The notes beneath the pieces were generated by a model. The model ran no database searches, had not been told where the DNA came from, and saw nothing but the letters and a program-made list of their open reading frames with translations. The position numbers and the translations under genes are program-made. A DNA stretch of 64,000 nucleotides from Thalassomonas viridans (GTDB lineage Bacteria > Pseudomonadota > Gammaproteobacteria > Enterobacterales > Alteromonadaceae). Below, piece by piece: positions 43,190-51,218 of the stretch. Each line of letters begins with the position of its first letter. Position 1 is the stretch's first letter. The stretch is taken from NCBI RefSeq assembly GCF_000948985.2, contig NZ_CP059733.1:5146001-5210000 (forward strand), given 5' to 3'.

Positions 43190-44377
43190 ATGAATGAATA
43201 CAATATCAACGCCCTGGCCATCCCCTTGTTCCTGGTTTTTATGCTGGCTGAATACGGCCTGCTGCGCTTAAAGGGACAAAAGCTGCACAGGCTCAACGAT
43301 AGCATCGCCAGTTTATCTATGGGCATGTTATTGCTTATTTCCGATGCCCTGCTTAAAGCCTATACCTTTGCCGTGTTTATTTACCTGTTCGACCAGCACA
43401 GGTTATTTGAATTTTCTCCCTATGCCCCCGTTACCTGGCTGTTGTTCTTTTTTGCCGTCGATTTTTGCTACTACTGGTTTCACCGCTGTGCCCACCAGTT
43501 TAATTTTCTCTGGGGCGCCCATGTCGGCCATCATCAAAGTGAAGAATATAATCTCACCACGGCATTGAGGCAAAGCGCCTTTCAATACGCCTTTTCCTGG
43601 GTCTTTTATTTACCGCTGGCGCTGCTCGGCTGCCCGCCCCAGGTTTTTCTGGTGTTGTTTATCCTGCTAAAGCTCTACCAGTTCTGGCTGCATACCCAGC
43701 TGATAGGCAAGATCCCCTATATCGAAGGCATTTTTTCTACCCCGTCAAGCCACAGGGTGCATCATGCCAAAAATCCGATCTATATCGACAAGAACTACGG
43801 CGGCACCCTGGTGATCTGGGACAGGTTATTTGGCAGCTGGCAACCTGAACTGACCGACGAACCCTGCCACTACGGCACCAGCCTGCCGCTAGATACCTTA
43901 AACCCGGTTAAAGCCAACCTGCAGCACTGGTGGATGCTGGCAAAAGATACCGCCGCCACCCGCTCCGGGGCAGATAAACTCAGGCTTTGGTTTAAGCCAA
44001 CCGGATGGCGGCCAACAGATTGCAGCAATAAAGACGCCACGCATCCGGTTCCCCTGCAAAAAACCGGTTGCGGCAACCGCAAAAAGTACGATCCGCATAC
44101 CTCACCGGCGATAAAATGTTATGCCGCACTCTCTATGCTGATGACTTTTTATTTATGCTTTGCCTTTATCTTCCTGTCGCCGGGCCTGTCCTCCATGCAG
44201 CTGGTGCTGGGCTCAGGGCTTATCGTTATCAGCCTGATATGCGTCAACGGCCTGCTGGAAAACAAGCTTGGTTACCTGGCCGTTGAAAGCCTGCGCCTCC
44301 CGCTTGCACTGTACTTTGGCGTCAGCTTATGGGCTCCGCTGGCATTGGCATTCACAGGTTTAATGCAGACGCTTTAA
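43190..44377 (+). CDS. Fatty acid hydroxylase / sterol desaturase family membrane enzyme
   Basis: Protein of 395 aa with several helices and the di-iron His clusters of the family: HRCAH (residues about 100-104), HVGHH (about 113-117) and HRVHH (about 185-189), the last followed by a KNPIYIDKNYGGTLVIWDRLFGSW block. Such enzymes hydroxylate or desaturate lipids with oxygen at a di-iron centre in the membrane. The C-terminal 110 residues, with more helices, extend past the core. The substrate is unknown; in marine bacteria related proteins act on lipids or sterol-like compounds. It is divergent from the AraC regulator. Confidence 0.87.
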   Translation: MNEYNINALAIPLFLVFMLAEYGLLRLKGQKLHRLNDSIASLSMGMLLLISDALLKAYTFAVFIYLFDQHRLFEFSPYAPVTWLLFFFAVDFCYYWFHRCAHQFNFLWGAHVGHHQSEEYNLTTALRQSAFQYAFSWVFYLPLALLGCPPQVFLVLFILLKLYQFWLHTQLIGKIPYIEGIFSTPSSHRVHHAKNPIYIDKNYGGTLVIWDRLFGSWQPELTDEPCHYGTSLPLDTLNPVKANLQHWWMLAKDTAATRSGADKLRLWFKPTGWRPTDCSNKDATHPVPLQKTGCGNRKKYDPHTSPAIKCYAALSMLMTFYLCFAFIFLSPGLSSMQLVLGSGLIVISLICVNGLLENKLGYLAVESLRLPLALYFGVSLWAPLALAFTGLMQTL

Positions 44378-44387
44378 CGTTAACGCT

Positions 44388-44810
44388 TTAGCTCTGCGCC
44401 CGGGCTAAGCGCCGGTTTACCGGGTAACGCTCAAAGTCTTCCCAGTAATGGATACCGCCGATCATTTCTTTTACCCCGTATCCCAGGGCAGAGATTTTTT
44501 CGGCGGCCTTAGCGGCGCCGTTACATCCCGGTCCCCAGCAATACACCACAAAAACCGTATCCCGGGAATATGCCGACAAACGCTTTCGGTTGATCTGCCC
44601 GTGCGGCATATTCACAGCGGTAATGGCATGGCTTTTCTCAAAGGCCTGTTCAGAGCGGACATCGAGTAAAACAAAGTCACTATTGCCGGCTTTGATATCG
44701 GTATAAACATCGCTGCAGTCGGTTTCAAACGCCAGCTTACGGCTGAAAAAACTGTTGGCCGAATCACTGTCGGCCGGAGGATATATAAGGGCATTGGCTG
44801 GTGTTGTCAT
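44388..44810 (-). CDS. Rhodanese-like domain protein (140 aa)
   Basis: I choose ATG 44810 because GGGAG lies seven bases upstream; the frame is open 19 codons further. It is a single rhodanese domain: FVLLDVRSEQAFEKSHAITAVNMPH (residues about 45-70), then the active-site loop with Cys in VVYCWGPGCNGAAKAAEKISALGYGV (about 91-117). A tail follows with MIGGIHYWEDFERYP. It would transfer sulfane sulfur or detoxify a thiol compound in the cytoplasm. It is divergent from the LysR regulator gene at 45020, which probably controls it. It converges with the desaturase gene at a 10-base gap. Confidence 0.88.
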   Translation of the reverse strand: MTTPANALIYPPADSDSANSFFSRKLAFETDCSDVYTDIKAGNSDFVLLDVRSEQAFEKSHAITAVNMPHGQINRKRLSAYSRDTVFVVYCWGPGCNGAAKAAEKISALGYGVKEMIGGIHYWEDFERYPVNRRLARAQS

Positions 44811-45019
44811 ATTTGTTCTCCCGGGTGAAATATCTGATTTAGCGGCAGTGAGCCCCGCAGGACTCATCCGGTTGTTAATATAAACACGGCGGGTAGGAAG
44901 ATGAATTCATCTTTTCTAAAGGCGGCCTTCAGAAATTTTGAATACATTTTTTCCCCTAAACCCCATAAAATAAGCCAAAGATCAATCACGGCTAAAGCCA
45001 ACTATACGCCTGGAGTACC

Positions 45020-45886
45020 ATGGAATTTTACCAGCTGAGATCCTTTGTCCTTGTCGCCAAAACCGGGAATTTAACCCTGGCAGCCAAGCAGTTGTACACC
45101 ACACCGCCTGCGGTAAGCGCCCATATCAAGGCTCTTGAACAGGAACTGAAAACAAGCCTGTTTACCCGTACCAGTAAAGGCATGCTATTGACGGAAAAAG
45201 GCAGCCTGCTGTTAGCCAAGGCACAGAAGACTCTGGACAGCGCCCTGGATATGGTAAATTTGGCGGCCGAGCATCAAAATGAAATTATCGCCAACTTTCG
45301 TTTGGGGATTAATCAGAGTGCGGCAAGTTTGCACATAAAGCGGCTACTGGACAACCTGAAAGAGAATTGTCCCGGTATCTCGCTTGAACTCAGCAACATT
45401 AGCAGCGGGGAGCTTATCAACGCCTTATCGGCGGGCACGCTCGACGGCGGTTATCTCTATGGGGAAGTTCCCGGGGACCTTTCGACGCTCAGGGTAAAGC
45501 AACAGCAAATCACCACTATAGCTCCGGCAGACGCAACGCTGGATAAAAACAGCCCCCTGGCCGAACTGTGCGCACATCCCTGGATCACTATGGGCCGGAA
45601 CTGCCCCTTTGATCGCTTTTTACAACAAAAGCTGGCGGACTTCACCGCCAACGTCAAAAGCAGTGACGACGGCTCCCGCCTGGAACTGGTCAAAACAGCT
45701 CAGGGGCTAAGCTTTTTGGAACAAGAACAGGCGCTGGTACATACCCAAAAACAGGAAATCAAAATATTGCCGCAACTGGATTTTACCGCAGATCTGCACT
45801 TTGTAGTTGCCAAAGCCCGGATAAAGGAGCCTGTGATCAAAGCCATGTTGCAGGAGATCCGGATCCTGTGGCAACTCCCGCTATAA
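45020..45886 (+). CDS. LysR family transcriptional regulator
   Basis: Protein of 288 aa. It has an N-terminal winged HTH (MEFYQLRSFVLVAKTGNLTLAAKQLYTTPPAVSAHIKALEQEL, residues 1-45) and an effector-binding domain (NFRLGINQSAASLHIKRLLDNL, residues 92-288). GGAG precedes the ATG. It is divergent from the rhodanese gene with a 209-base gap, and LysR regulators usually act on such a neighbour. The inducer is unknown. A weak hairpin follows. Confidence 0.9.
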   Translation: MEFYQLRSFVLVAKTGNLTLAAKQLYTTPPAVSAHIKALEQELKTSLFTRTSKGMLLTEKGSLLLAKAQKTLDSALDMVNLAAEHQNEIIANFRLGINQSAASLHIKRLLDNLKENCPGISLELSNISSGELINALSAGTLDGGYLYGEVPGDLSTLRVKQQQITTIAPADATLDKNSPLAELCAHPWITMGRNCPFDRFLQQKLADFTANVKSSDDGSRLELVKTAQGLSFLEQEQALVHTQKQEIKILPQLDFTADLHFVVAKARIKEPVIKAMLQEIRILWQLPL

Positions 45887-45901
45887 ATGAAACGTACCAT
45901 T

Positions 45902-45929
45902 GCCGGTTGCTTCTTTAATTTAAACCGGC
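45902..45929. terminator. Hairpin between the LysR gene and the DUF3325 gene
   Basis: Arms GCCGGTT (45902-45908) and AACCGGC (45923-45929) with a 14-base loop lie in a convergent gap. Termination strength is low, but the position between converging genes fits. Confidence 0.4.
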
Positions 45930-45930
45930 G

Positions 45931-46182
45931 TTAATTTGCCACCAATGCCATATAAAAAATACCAAGCGGCAACAATGCCAGCCAGTAAACTGTCGCCATA
46001 GGCGCAGCCATGGCAGAAACGGCCAGGTAATACGAAAAACCAAGCAGCAGCCAGCCCAGTACTTTTAACCCCCTGGACTGTGCCGGTTTAATCCCCCGGT
46101 TGAAGACATTTTTAAAATGCTTGTTCATGGCCAGGGCAAGCAGGGCTATTGCCATCAGCTGTACAAAAAAACTAAGCAGCAT
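45931..46182 (-). CDS. DUF3325-type small membrane protein of the iron-uptake operon
   Basis: I choose ATG 46182 because GGGAG precedes it, giving 83 aa. The frame overlaps the end of the PepSY gene by 11 bases. Three hydrophobic segments are visible (LLSFFVQLMAIALLALAMNKHF; KVLGWLLLGFSYYLAVSAMA; VYWLALLPLGIFYMALVA). Size, helices and place as last gene after PepSY fit DUF3325, which often accompanies TonB receptor, DUF3649 and PepSY genes. Function not known; a role in handling internalised iron is inferred from context. Confidence 0.7.
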   Translation of the reverse strand: MLLSFFVQLMAIALLALAMNKHFKNVFNRGIKPAQSRGLKVLGWLLLGFSYYLAVSAMAAPMATVYWLALLPLGIFYMALVAN

Positions 46183-47743
46183 TTGACTTACTCCCGGCAT
46201 TACTGAACTTTAGCCTTAGCTTCGGGCTGACAGGTTTATCCCCCTGCTCCCGGCCTTGTCTGCGCTGCAATGCCCTGGCGGTTTTATATAACAGAGCCCC
46301 CATGACTAAAAGGGCGAGCTCAAAACCGATATAAATCAGGTTTTGCTGTTCAAACGCCCGCATCAACCTTTGCGGTTCCTGAATAAAATCCATCAGCGGC
46401 AATAACAGGCAAGCCAGCGAAGCAAGAAATAACTGTTCGCGCCAGGCCTTGCCGGCCGGACGACATACACTATGTATCAGGCTTATCAGCCAGATGGACA
46501 ACAAAACCGTTATCTCCAGGCGCGCACGCTCATCTATGGCCACCGGCAGCAAACGGTTGGCATAAAAATAACCGATAACGGCCAGCACCAGTCCGGCGAT
46601 ACCGGCGATATTCAAACGTTCAACAATAAAATGGCCGGCATGGCGCTGCTTTACTTTTTCCAGCCTTTTATAAAGCCAGATCACCAGGCCGCTGGCGATC
46701 AGGGCGCAGGAAAGCAAACCGCTGATAAAAAACAACCAGCGCAGCCCGGGCTGGGCAAAATGTGCTTCATGTAAGCCGTAAAATATTCGCCTGACTTTTC
46801 GTGCCGTGCGCTCGGGAGGCATACCGGCTAATTGCCGGCCGCTGTGGGATGAAAACACCAGCACATCCGACTTATTCGACAGGGATAATTTATGGCTGCG
46901 CTCGACAATAATACGGCCATTGGCATCAAAGGGATGTTCAAACGAAATTCGTTTAATATCCGGGTTATCAGGCCAGAGCTTGGCAACTTGCCCGACGATT
47001 GGCGTAAAGTCGGTGATCGGCTCACGGTAAACCTTTGCCGGTTTCAGCTCAGGTAAGTAAGTTGTCACTTTGCTGTTAAGCTCCCGTGTGCCGCCATCAA
47101 GATAATGTTGCGCACTCCAGGGCATATAAAGGCTGATATAAATAATCAGGGCACTGGCACAAATCATCAGACAAAAAGGTATAGTGACAACGCCCGCCAG
47201 GGCATGAAAATCAGTGAGGGTTTTTAGCAGCGCTTTTTTGCGCAACGTAAAAAAGTCGCGGAAAAAACGCCTGTGGGTGAAAATACCGCTAAAAACCGCC
47301 AGCAACATCACCATGGCAGCTATTCCTGTGATATAGCGACCGCCGTAGTTTCTCAGCTCCAGGGCATAATGGAAGGTCCTGAAAAAATTGCCCCCCTGCG
47401 TTGCCCTGGGGGTTACCTGTTCGCCGTTTTCCCCCTGCAGATATATTGTCTGGCGCTCCTTGCCTTCTTGCCACTGCAGGCGCCATTGGTTATTTCTCTG
47501 GTCGGGTAAATCGATCCGCCACTTGTCAGCACCCGTGCCCCTCGCCCTTAACCTGGCAAGCGAAGCATTGATGATATCTTCATTCTGGGGCTGGGCAGCA
47601 AGCTCAGGCTGCATCCACTGGCTAATTTCATCATTGAAATAACTCAGGGTTCCGGTAAAAAAAACCGCAAAAAGCAGCCAGCCGATCAGCAAGCCGCTGT
47701 AGGTATGCAGCCATATCATGGTTCGTCTGAAATCCGGCTTCAT
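46172..47743 (-). CDS. PepSY-associated transmembrane protein (iron uptake)
   Basis: I choose ATG 47743, which shares ATGA with the stop of the DUF3649 gene and has GGGGAG upstream. The frame is open 32 codons further. The 523-aa product begins MKPDFRRTMIWLHTYSGLLIGWLLFAVFFTGTLSYF, the hallmark of the PepSY_TM family. It has further helices near residues 150-170, 200-225 and 350-375, and several His in membrane segments. Such proteins are often linked to siderophore iron release, and some are ferric reductases with heme. It is translationally coupled to genes on both sides. Fur regulation is likely via the site upstream of the receptor gene, if the whole set is one transcript. Confidence 0.85.
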   Translation of the reverse strand: MKPDFRRTMIWLHTYSGLLIGWLLFAVFFTGTLSYFNDEISQWMQPELAAQPQNEDIINASLARLRARGTGADKWRIDLPDQRNNQWRLQWQEGKERQTIYLQGENGEQVTPRATQGGNFFRTFHYALELRNYGGRYITGIAAMVMLLAVFSGIFTHRRFFRDFFTLRKKALLKTLTDFHALAGVVTIPFCLMICASALIIYISLYMPWSAQHYLDGGTRELNSKVTTYLPELKPAKVYREPITDFTPIVGQVAKLWPDNPDIKRISFEHPFDANGRIIVERSHKLSLSNKSDVLVFSSHSGRQLAGMPPERTARKVRRIFYGLHEAHFAQPGLRWLFFISGLLSCALIASGLVIWLYKRLEKVKQRHAGHFIVERLNIAGIAGLVLAVIGYFYANRLLPVAIDERARLEITVLLSIWLISLIHSVCRPAGKAWREQLFLASLACLLLPLMDFIQEPQRLMRAFEQQNLIYIGFELALLVMGALLYKTARALQRRQGREQGDKPVSPKLRLKFSNAGSKSNAA

Positions 47744-48024
47744 ACCAGCGCTCCCCCATACCAGCAAATAGTCAGGAAAATACCGCTGTATAACAAAATA
47801 TTTCGCCAGGCCCTTGATGCCGTGCTGCGGCAAAAACAATCAATGATAACGGCGAAATACACCAGATAGCTGAACATGGTAGCGATCAATATCGCATCTT
47901 CCTGGCGGTTACCGAATAAAGACATTTGCAAAGGTACCAGGGCCAGGCTGGATAGGGCAGCCACGAGATAACCGCCGACAATGGCGGCCAGACAGCGGGC
48001 AGTGAGACTTAAAGCTGGATTCAT
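47740..48024 (-). CDS. DUF3649-type small membrane protein
   Basis: Protein of 94 aa from ATG 48024 (CCCGG-rich upstream, weak ribosome site). Three hydrophobic segments are visible (AAIVGGYLVAALSSLALVPL, AILIATMFSYLVYFAVIIDCF, ILLYSGIFLTICWYGGAL). These fit the DUF3649 family of iron-uptake operons. Its stop overlaps the PepSY start (ATGA). It lies 216 bases after the TonB receptor gene, with the 47-bp tandem repeats in between, so co-transcription with the receptor is likely but not certain. Confidence 0.75.
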   Translation of the reverse strand: MNPALSLTARCLAAIVGGYLVAALSSLALVPLQMSLFGNRQEDAILIATMFSYLVYFAVIIDCFCRSTASRAWRNILLYSGIFLTICWYGGALV

Positions 48025-48075
48025 AGTTTTCCGGGTTAAAAATAACGGTATGGTTTCATATCACCCCTGACATCA

Positions 48076-48190
48076 CGGCATACCGTACATCCTGTCGCCG
48101 CTTCTGTTCATCCGTGAACCCACGGCATACCACACATCCTGTTGCCGCTTCTGTTCATCCATGAACCCGCGGCATACCGCACATCCTGTG
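48076..48190. repeat. 47-bp tandem repeat, about 2.4 units
   Basis: The motif CGGCATACC-x2-ACATCCTGT recurs at 48076, 48123 and 48170, exactly 47 bases apart. Between copies lies GCCGCTTCTGTTCATCC plus a GTGAACCCAC-like stretch. Units one and two differ at only a few positions and the third is truncated. The same core occurs at 31624-31654. It sits between the TonB receptor and DUF3649 genes, so it is inside the probable transcript. Confidence 0.85.
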
Positions 48191-48240
48191 CATAAGCCAA
48201 ATGCAGCTGAACTGCATTTGGCTGATAACGGCATTAACAA

Positions 48241-50931
48241 TTAATTGAAGCTGTAGTTCACAGTCAATTTAACATTACGGCTATCCCCCGGCAGCCCGCC
48301 GATAAACAGGGCTTTATTGTAATAGGTGGTATCCGTCAGGTTGCGCAGGTTCAACTGGATATCCCATTGCTCCAGCTGATAGCTCATGGCCGCATCCCAG
48401 ACCACATAAGAGTCAACCACAGAGTTCGGCAAGCCGAATGCCGTCGAGTTTATGGTGCGCTCGTCTTCATAAGTAACCCCCAGGCTGAACTTCACCGGCT
48501 CAGGCAAGGCCTGGAAACTATGCTTATAGCTGGTCCATAAGCTGGCATATTTTTTCGGCACCCCTTTGGTTTGCTCTGAACGCTCATTAGCACGGATACT
48601 GTACGCATCCTGATAGGTGGCATTGAGGTTCATTGACCACAGCTCATTCAGGGCCAGGTTAAGGTCAAACTCAACCCCTTTAGTGGTGTCATTGTCATCG
48701 TAAAAATACTGCGGTACGTTAATATTAAATTCAACGTCATCCGGGTTGTCATTATACTCAGGGTTGGCATATCTCAGGTTGGTACGACGGGTGTCGAACC
48801 AAACCAGGGAGCCAAGCAGGTCTTCATCAAAAGCGGTAAACCTGACACCGATATCGAAAGATTTCGACTCAGAGTCGGGACGGTCGGTTTCACCGTCAAC
48901 CGAGCCTAAGATGCTGTAGGTCATGCGTCCCTTTGAGTAGTTAACAAAGGTCGCCACCTGGTCATTCAGGCGGTAGTTCAGGCCCAGGTTGTAGGTCATG
49001 CCGGAATCGTCGGTGTCCGCTTCCTGGCTTTTTTCCGGGGTACGGTCGGTGCCCTTATGCTGGTAGGTTTGCTCGGTGCCGCTATAAGCCACGCCGAAAC
49101 GCCCGGTCAGCATATCGTCAAAATAAAGCACTTCCTGCAGGCTGATGCCCCAGGCAGCAACCGACTTGTCGTAATTGCTTTTTAATACCGGATCATAATC
49201 TTCGAATGAGCCCGTACCCCAGTTAGGGTTGCGGATATCAAGAATATAAGGCACAGGATTATCGCCATTGGTGCCGTCAGCATCGTATATCGACCAGGAT
49301 TTTACCGACATATCCCGGTTTTCATAATTCACGCTCAGCAACTGCTCGCCTTCAATAACCCCCCACGACCAGGTATGGGTTAAATCGGCAAAGTACTGCC
49401 AGGTTTGCTCATGTGATTTAGCACGGCGATATTCCTGGCGGCGTGCGGCATACGGATACAGGACATCGTCGATAACCAGAGGCGCCCTGGGGTCGGCATT
49501 GATTTCGCCGTTACGGTTCCAGTAAACATAGTTATAGGCGCCGGTCTGACGGACAAAGTCGGATGAATAATCGCGGTACAGAAGCTGCTGATGTAAAAAC
49601 AGATCGGCATTAATCTCCATCTTATGCTGCAGCTTAAAGCGGGTTTCTTCACCCTCGTTAGGCCGGGATATAGGTGATATCAGGCCCTGGCTACCCAGGT
49701 CATAAGGCTCTAAACCATCGGTAGAAACTAATGACTCCGCCAGCTGCTGCCTTTGTTCTTCCGTTAAGGCAATACCGTAAATGCCGTCACCGTCGCCGTC
49801 ACTGTCGTTGGGCAGATCCTGCCAGGAGATATCACCCGGGGCTGCGTTTATGCTGTCCAGGTTAAGGATCCGCACCGGATGACCGATAGAGTCCACCTGG
49901 ATTTCATCGTCTATATATGCGCCGGAGAAGATAAACTCATTGCTTTCATTTAAGTGATGGCGCAAGGTAGCATAAATTTCACTGCGCTGTGAGCCCAGGC
50001 CACGGTAGCCGTCGCTGGATTCATAGTTAGTCACTAAACGGTATGCGGTTTTATCTGTGATTGCCGAAGTAGCATCAAACATCAGGGAATGGCTGTCCCA
50101 CTGGCCAACACTTGCTTTTACCTGGTAGCTTTCCTTGTCCTGCGGCTTTTTCTCTATCATGTTAATAACACCGCCGGCGGCCCCCATGCCGTATAAGCCG
50201 GTTGCCGGCCCCTTAAGCACTTCAACACTTTCAATGTTAGTTAAAGAGCGGGTCGGGTTATAAGAGTTGCCTAAACTGGCGCCGGCATACATGCCGTCGA
50301 AGGTATAGTTTGCCCCTAAACCACGGATAATCAGGTTATCCCCTATGCCATAGTTATTACCTGCCTGGGTCAGGCCGCTGACATTACGTATGCTTTCCTG
50401 CAACGTAGAACCTGCCTGCTCGTCCAGCAGCACTTTATCAACCACCACAACCGCAGCCGGAGTTTCCATCAAGCTCATGTTCGATTTGGTAGCGGTTCCC
50501 GATTCCAGGATAAGCTGGTTATGGCGTCCGTAAACACTGATCCTTTCCATTTTGCCATGCGACAGAACATTGTTTTCCGGGCTGACCAGGCTAGCTACCG
50601 GGGTAGTATCATCCTTATGTTTAATCACCAGCTGATTTTTTGTGATCCAGTGCGCCTGCAATTCGCTATTGGCCAGTAACTGCTCCAAAGCTAAGACCGG
50701 CGAGACTGCGTTGATTACGCCTGCCGTCAGGTCAGTCCCGGTCAGGACATCTTTAGCCATATAGATTTGTACACCGGTTTCTTTAGCCAGGTACGACAAA
50801 CCACCGGCTATCGACTCGGGCTGAAACTTGATACTTTGCTGCGCCGATACCTGGCCGGAGAAACCACCGGCAATTGCCAGCGATAGAGATAAGGAAAGCA
50901 TTTTTACTGTAAAAGCGGGTTTTAAAAACAT
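48241..50931 (-). CDS. TonB-dependent siderophore receptor with N-terminal STN domain
   Basis: Protein of 896 aa. Signal peptide (residues 1-30, LSLSLSLAIAGGFSGQVSA), then an STN/secretin-like domain (about 40-105; LSYLAKETGVQIYMAKDVL, LLANSELQAHWITKNQLVI) as in FecA. A plug domain follows (about 150-260; ETPAAVVVVDKVLLDEQ, LIIRGLG, VEVLKGPATGLYGMGAAGGVINMI) and then a 22-strand barrel ending NVKLTVNYSFN. It imports a ferric siderophore across the outer membrane using TonB. STN domains usually signal to a FecR/FecI pair, but none is adjacent, so the signalling partner is missing or distant. A Fur-box-like site lies 44 bases upstream. DUF3649, PepSY and DUF3325 genes follow. Confidence 0.92.
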   Translation of the reverse strand: MFLKPAFTVKMLSLSLSLAIAGGFSGQVSAQQSIKFQPESIAGGLSYLAKETGVQIYMAKDVLTGTDLTAGVINAVSPVLALEQLLANSELQAHWITKNQLVIKHKDDTTPVASLVSPENNVLSHGKMERISVYGRHNQLILESGTATKSNMSLMETPAAVVVVDKVLLDEQAGSTLQESIRNVSGLTQAGNNYGIGDNLIIRGLGANYTFDGMYAGASLGNSYNPTRSLTNIESVEVLKGPATGLYGMGAAGGVINMIEKKPQDKESYQVKASVGQWDSHSLMFDATSAITDKTAYRLVTNYESSDGYRGLGSQRSEIYATLRHHLNESNEFIFSGAYIDDEIQVDSIGHPVRILNLDSINAAPGDISWQDLPNDSDGDGDGIYGIALTEEQRQQLAESLVSTDGLEPYDLGSQGLISPISRPNEGEETRFKLQHKMEINADLFLHQQLLYRDYSSDFVRQTGAYNYVYWNRNGEINADPRAPLVIDDVLYPYAARRQEYRRAKSHEQTWQYFADLTHTWSWGVIEGEQLLSVNYENRDMSVKSWSIYDADGTNGDNPVPYILDIRNPNWGTGSFEDYDPVLKSNYDKSVAAWGISLQEVLYFDDMLTGRFGVAYSGTEQTYQHKGTDRTPEKSQEADTDDSGMTYNLGLNYRLNDQVATFVNYSKGRMTYSILGSVDGETDRPDSESKSFDIGVRFTAFDEDLLGSLVWFDTRRTNLRYANPEYNDNPDDVEFNINVPQYFYDDNDTTKGVEFDLNLALNELWSMNLNATYQDAYSIRANERSEQTKGVPKKYASLWTSYKHSFQALPEPVKFSLGVTYEDERTINSTAFGLPNSVVDSYVVWDAAMSYQLEQWDIQLNLRNLTDTTYYNKALFIGGLPGDSRNVKLTVNYSFN

Positions 50932-50974
50932 GATTTGATTGATACTTCTGCGTTAGCTATTCAATTTTCACGAA

Positions 50975-50989
50975 TGATAATGATTCTCA
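50975..50989 (-). promoter_or_regulatory. Fur-box-like site upstream of the siderophore receptor
   Basis: TGATAAT-G-ATTCTCA fits the 7-1-7 Fur model (TGATAAT-x-ATTATCA) with one mismatch. It lies 44 bases upstream of the receptor start codon, where it could block the promoter. Iron-repressed expression of the receptor is predicted. Confidence 0.7.
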
Positions 50990-51218
50990 ACAAGATTATC
51001 AATAATGTTTTTAAACTTTTTACGATCAAATTCGTAGTTTTATTGATTTAGATTGATTTGAATAACTAAATGGAGAAATTTTCAGCAAAGATAATGAAGC
51101 TTAAAGCTCAGGATTACAGATATGCTAAACAGGAGTTGGTGGCAAAGAACAGCCCGGCAACCGTGAGAACAGCTGCCGGTGACGTTTGGGAGAAATTCAG
51201 GAAAGTTTAGAGCCGGAA

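Noticed and set aside
48076..48190. CRISPR array
   Set aside because: Units are contiguous 47-bp repeats with no unique spacers, only about 2.4 copies, and no cas genes nearby.
51070..51210. 46-codon frame (MEKFSAKIMKLKAQDYRY...) between the TonB receptor and pseudouridine synthase genes
   Set aside because: The composition looks protein-like, but there is no ribosome site before the ATG and no recognisable motif. It could be revived by conservation.
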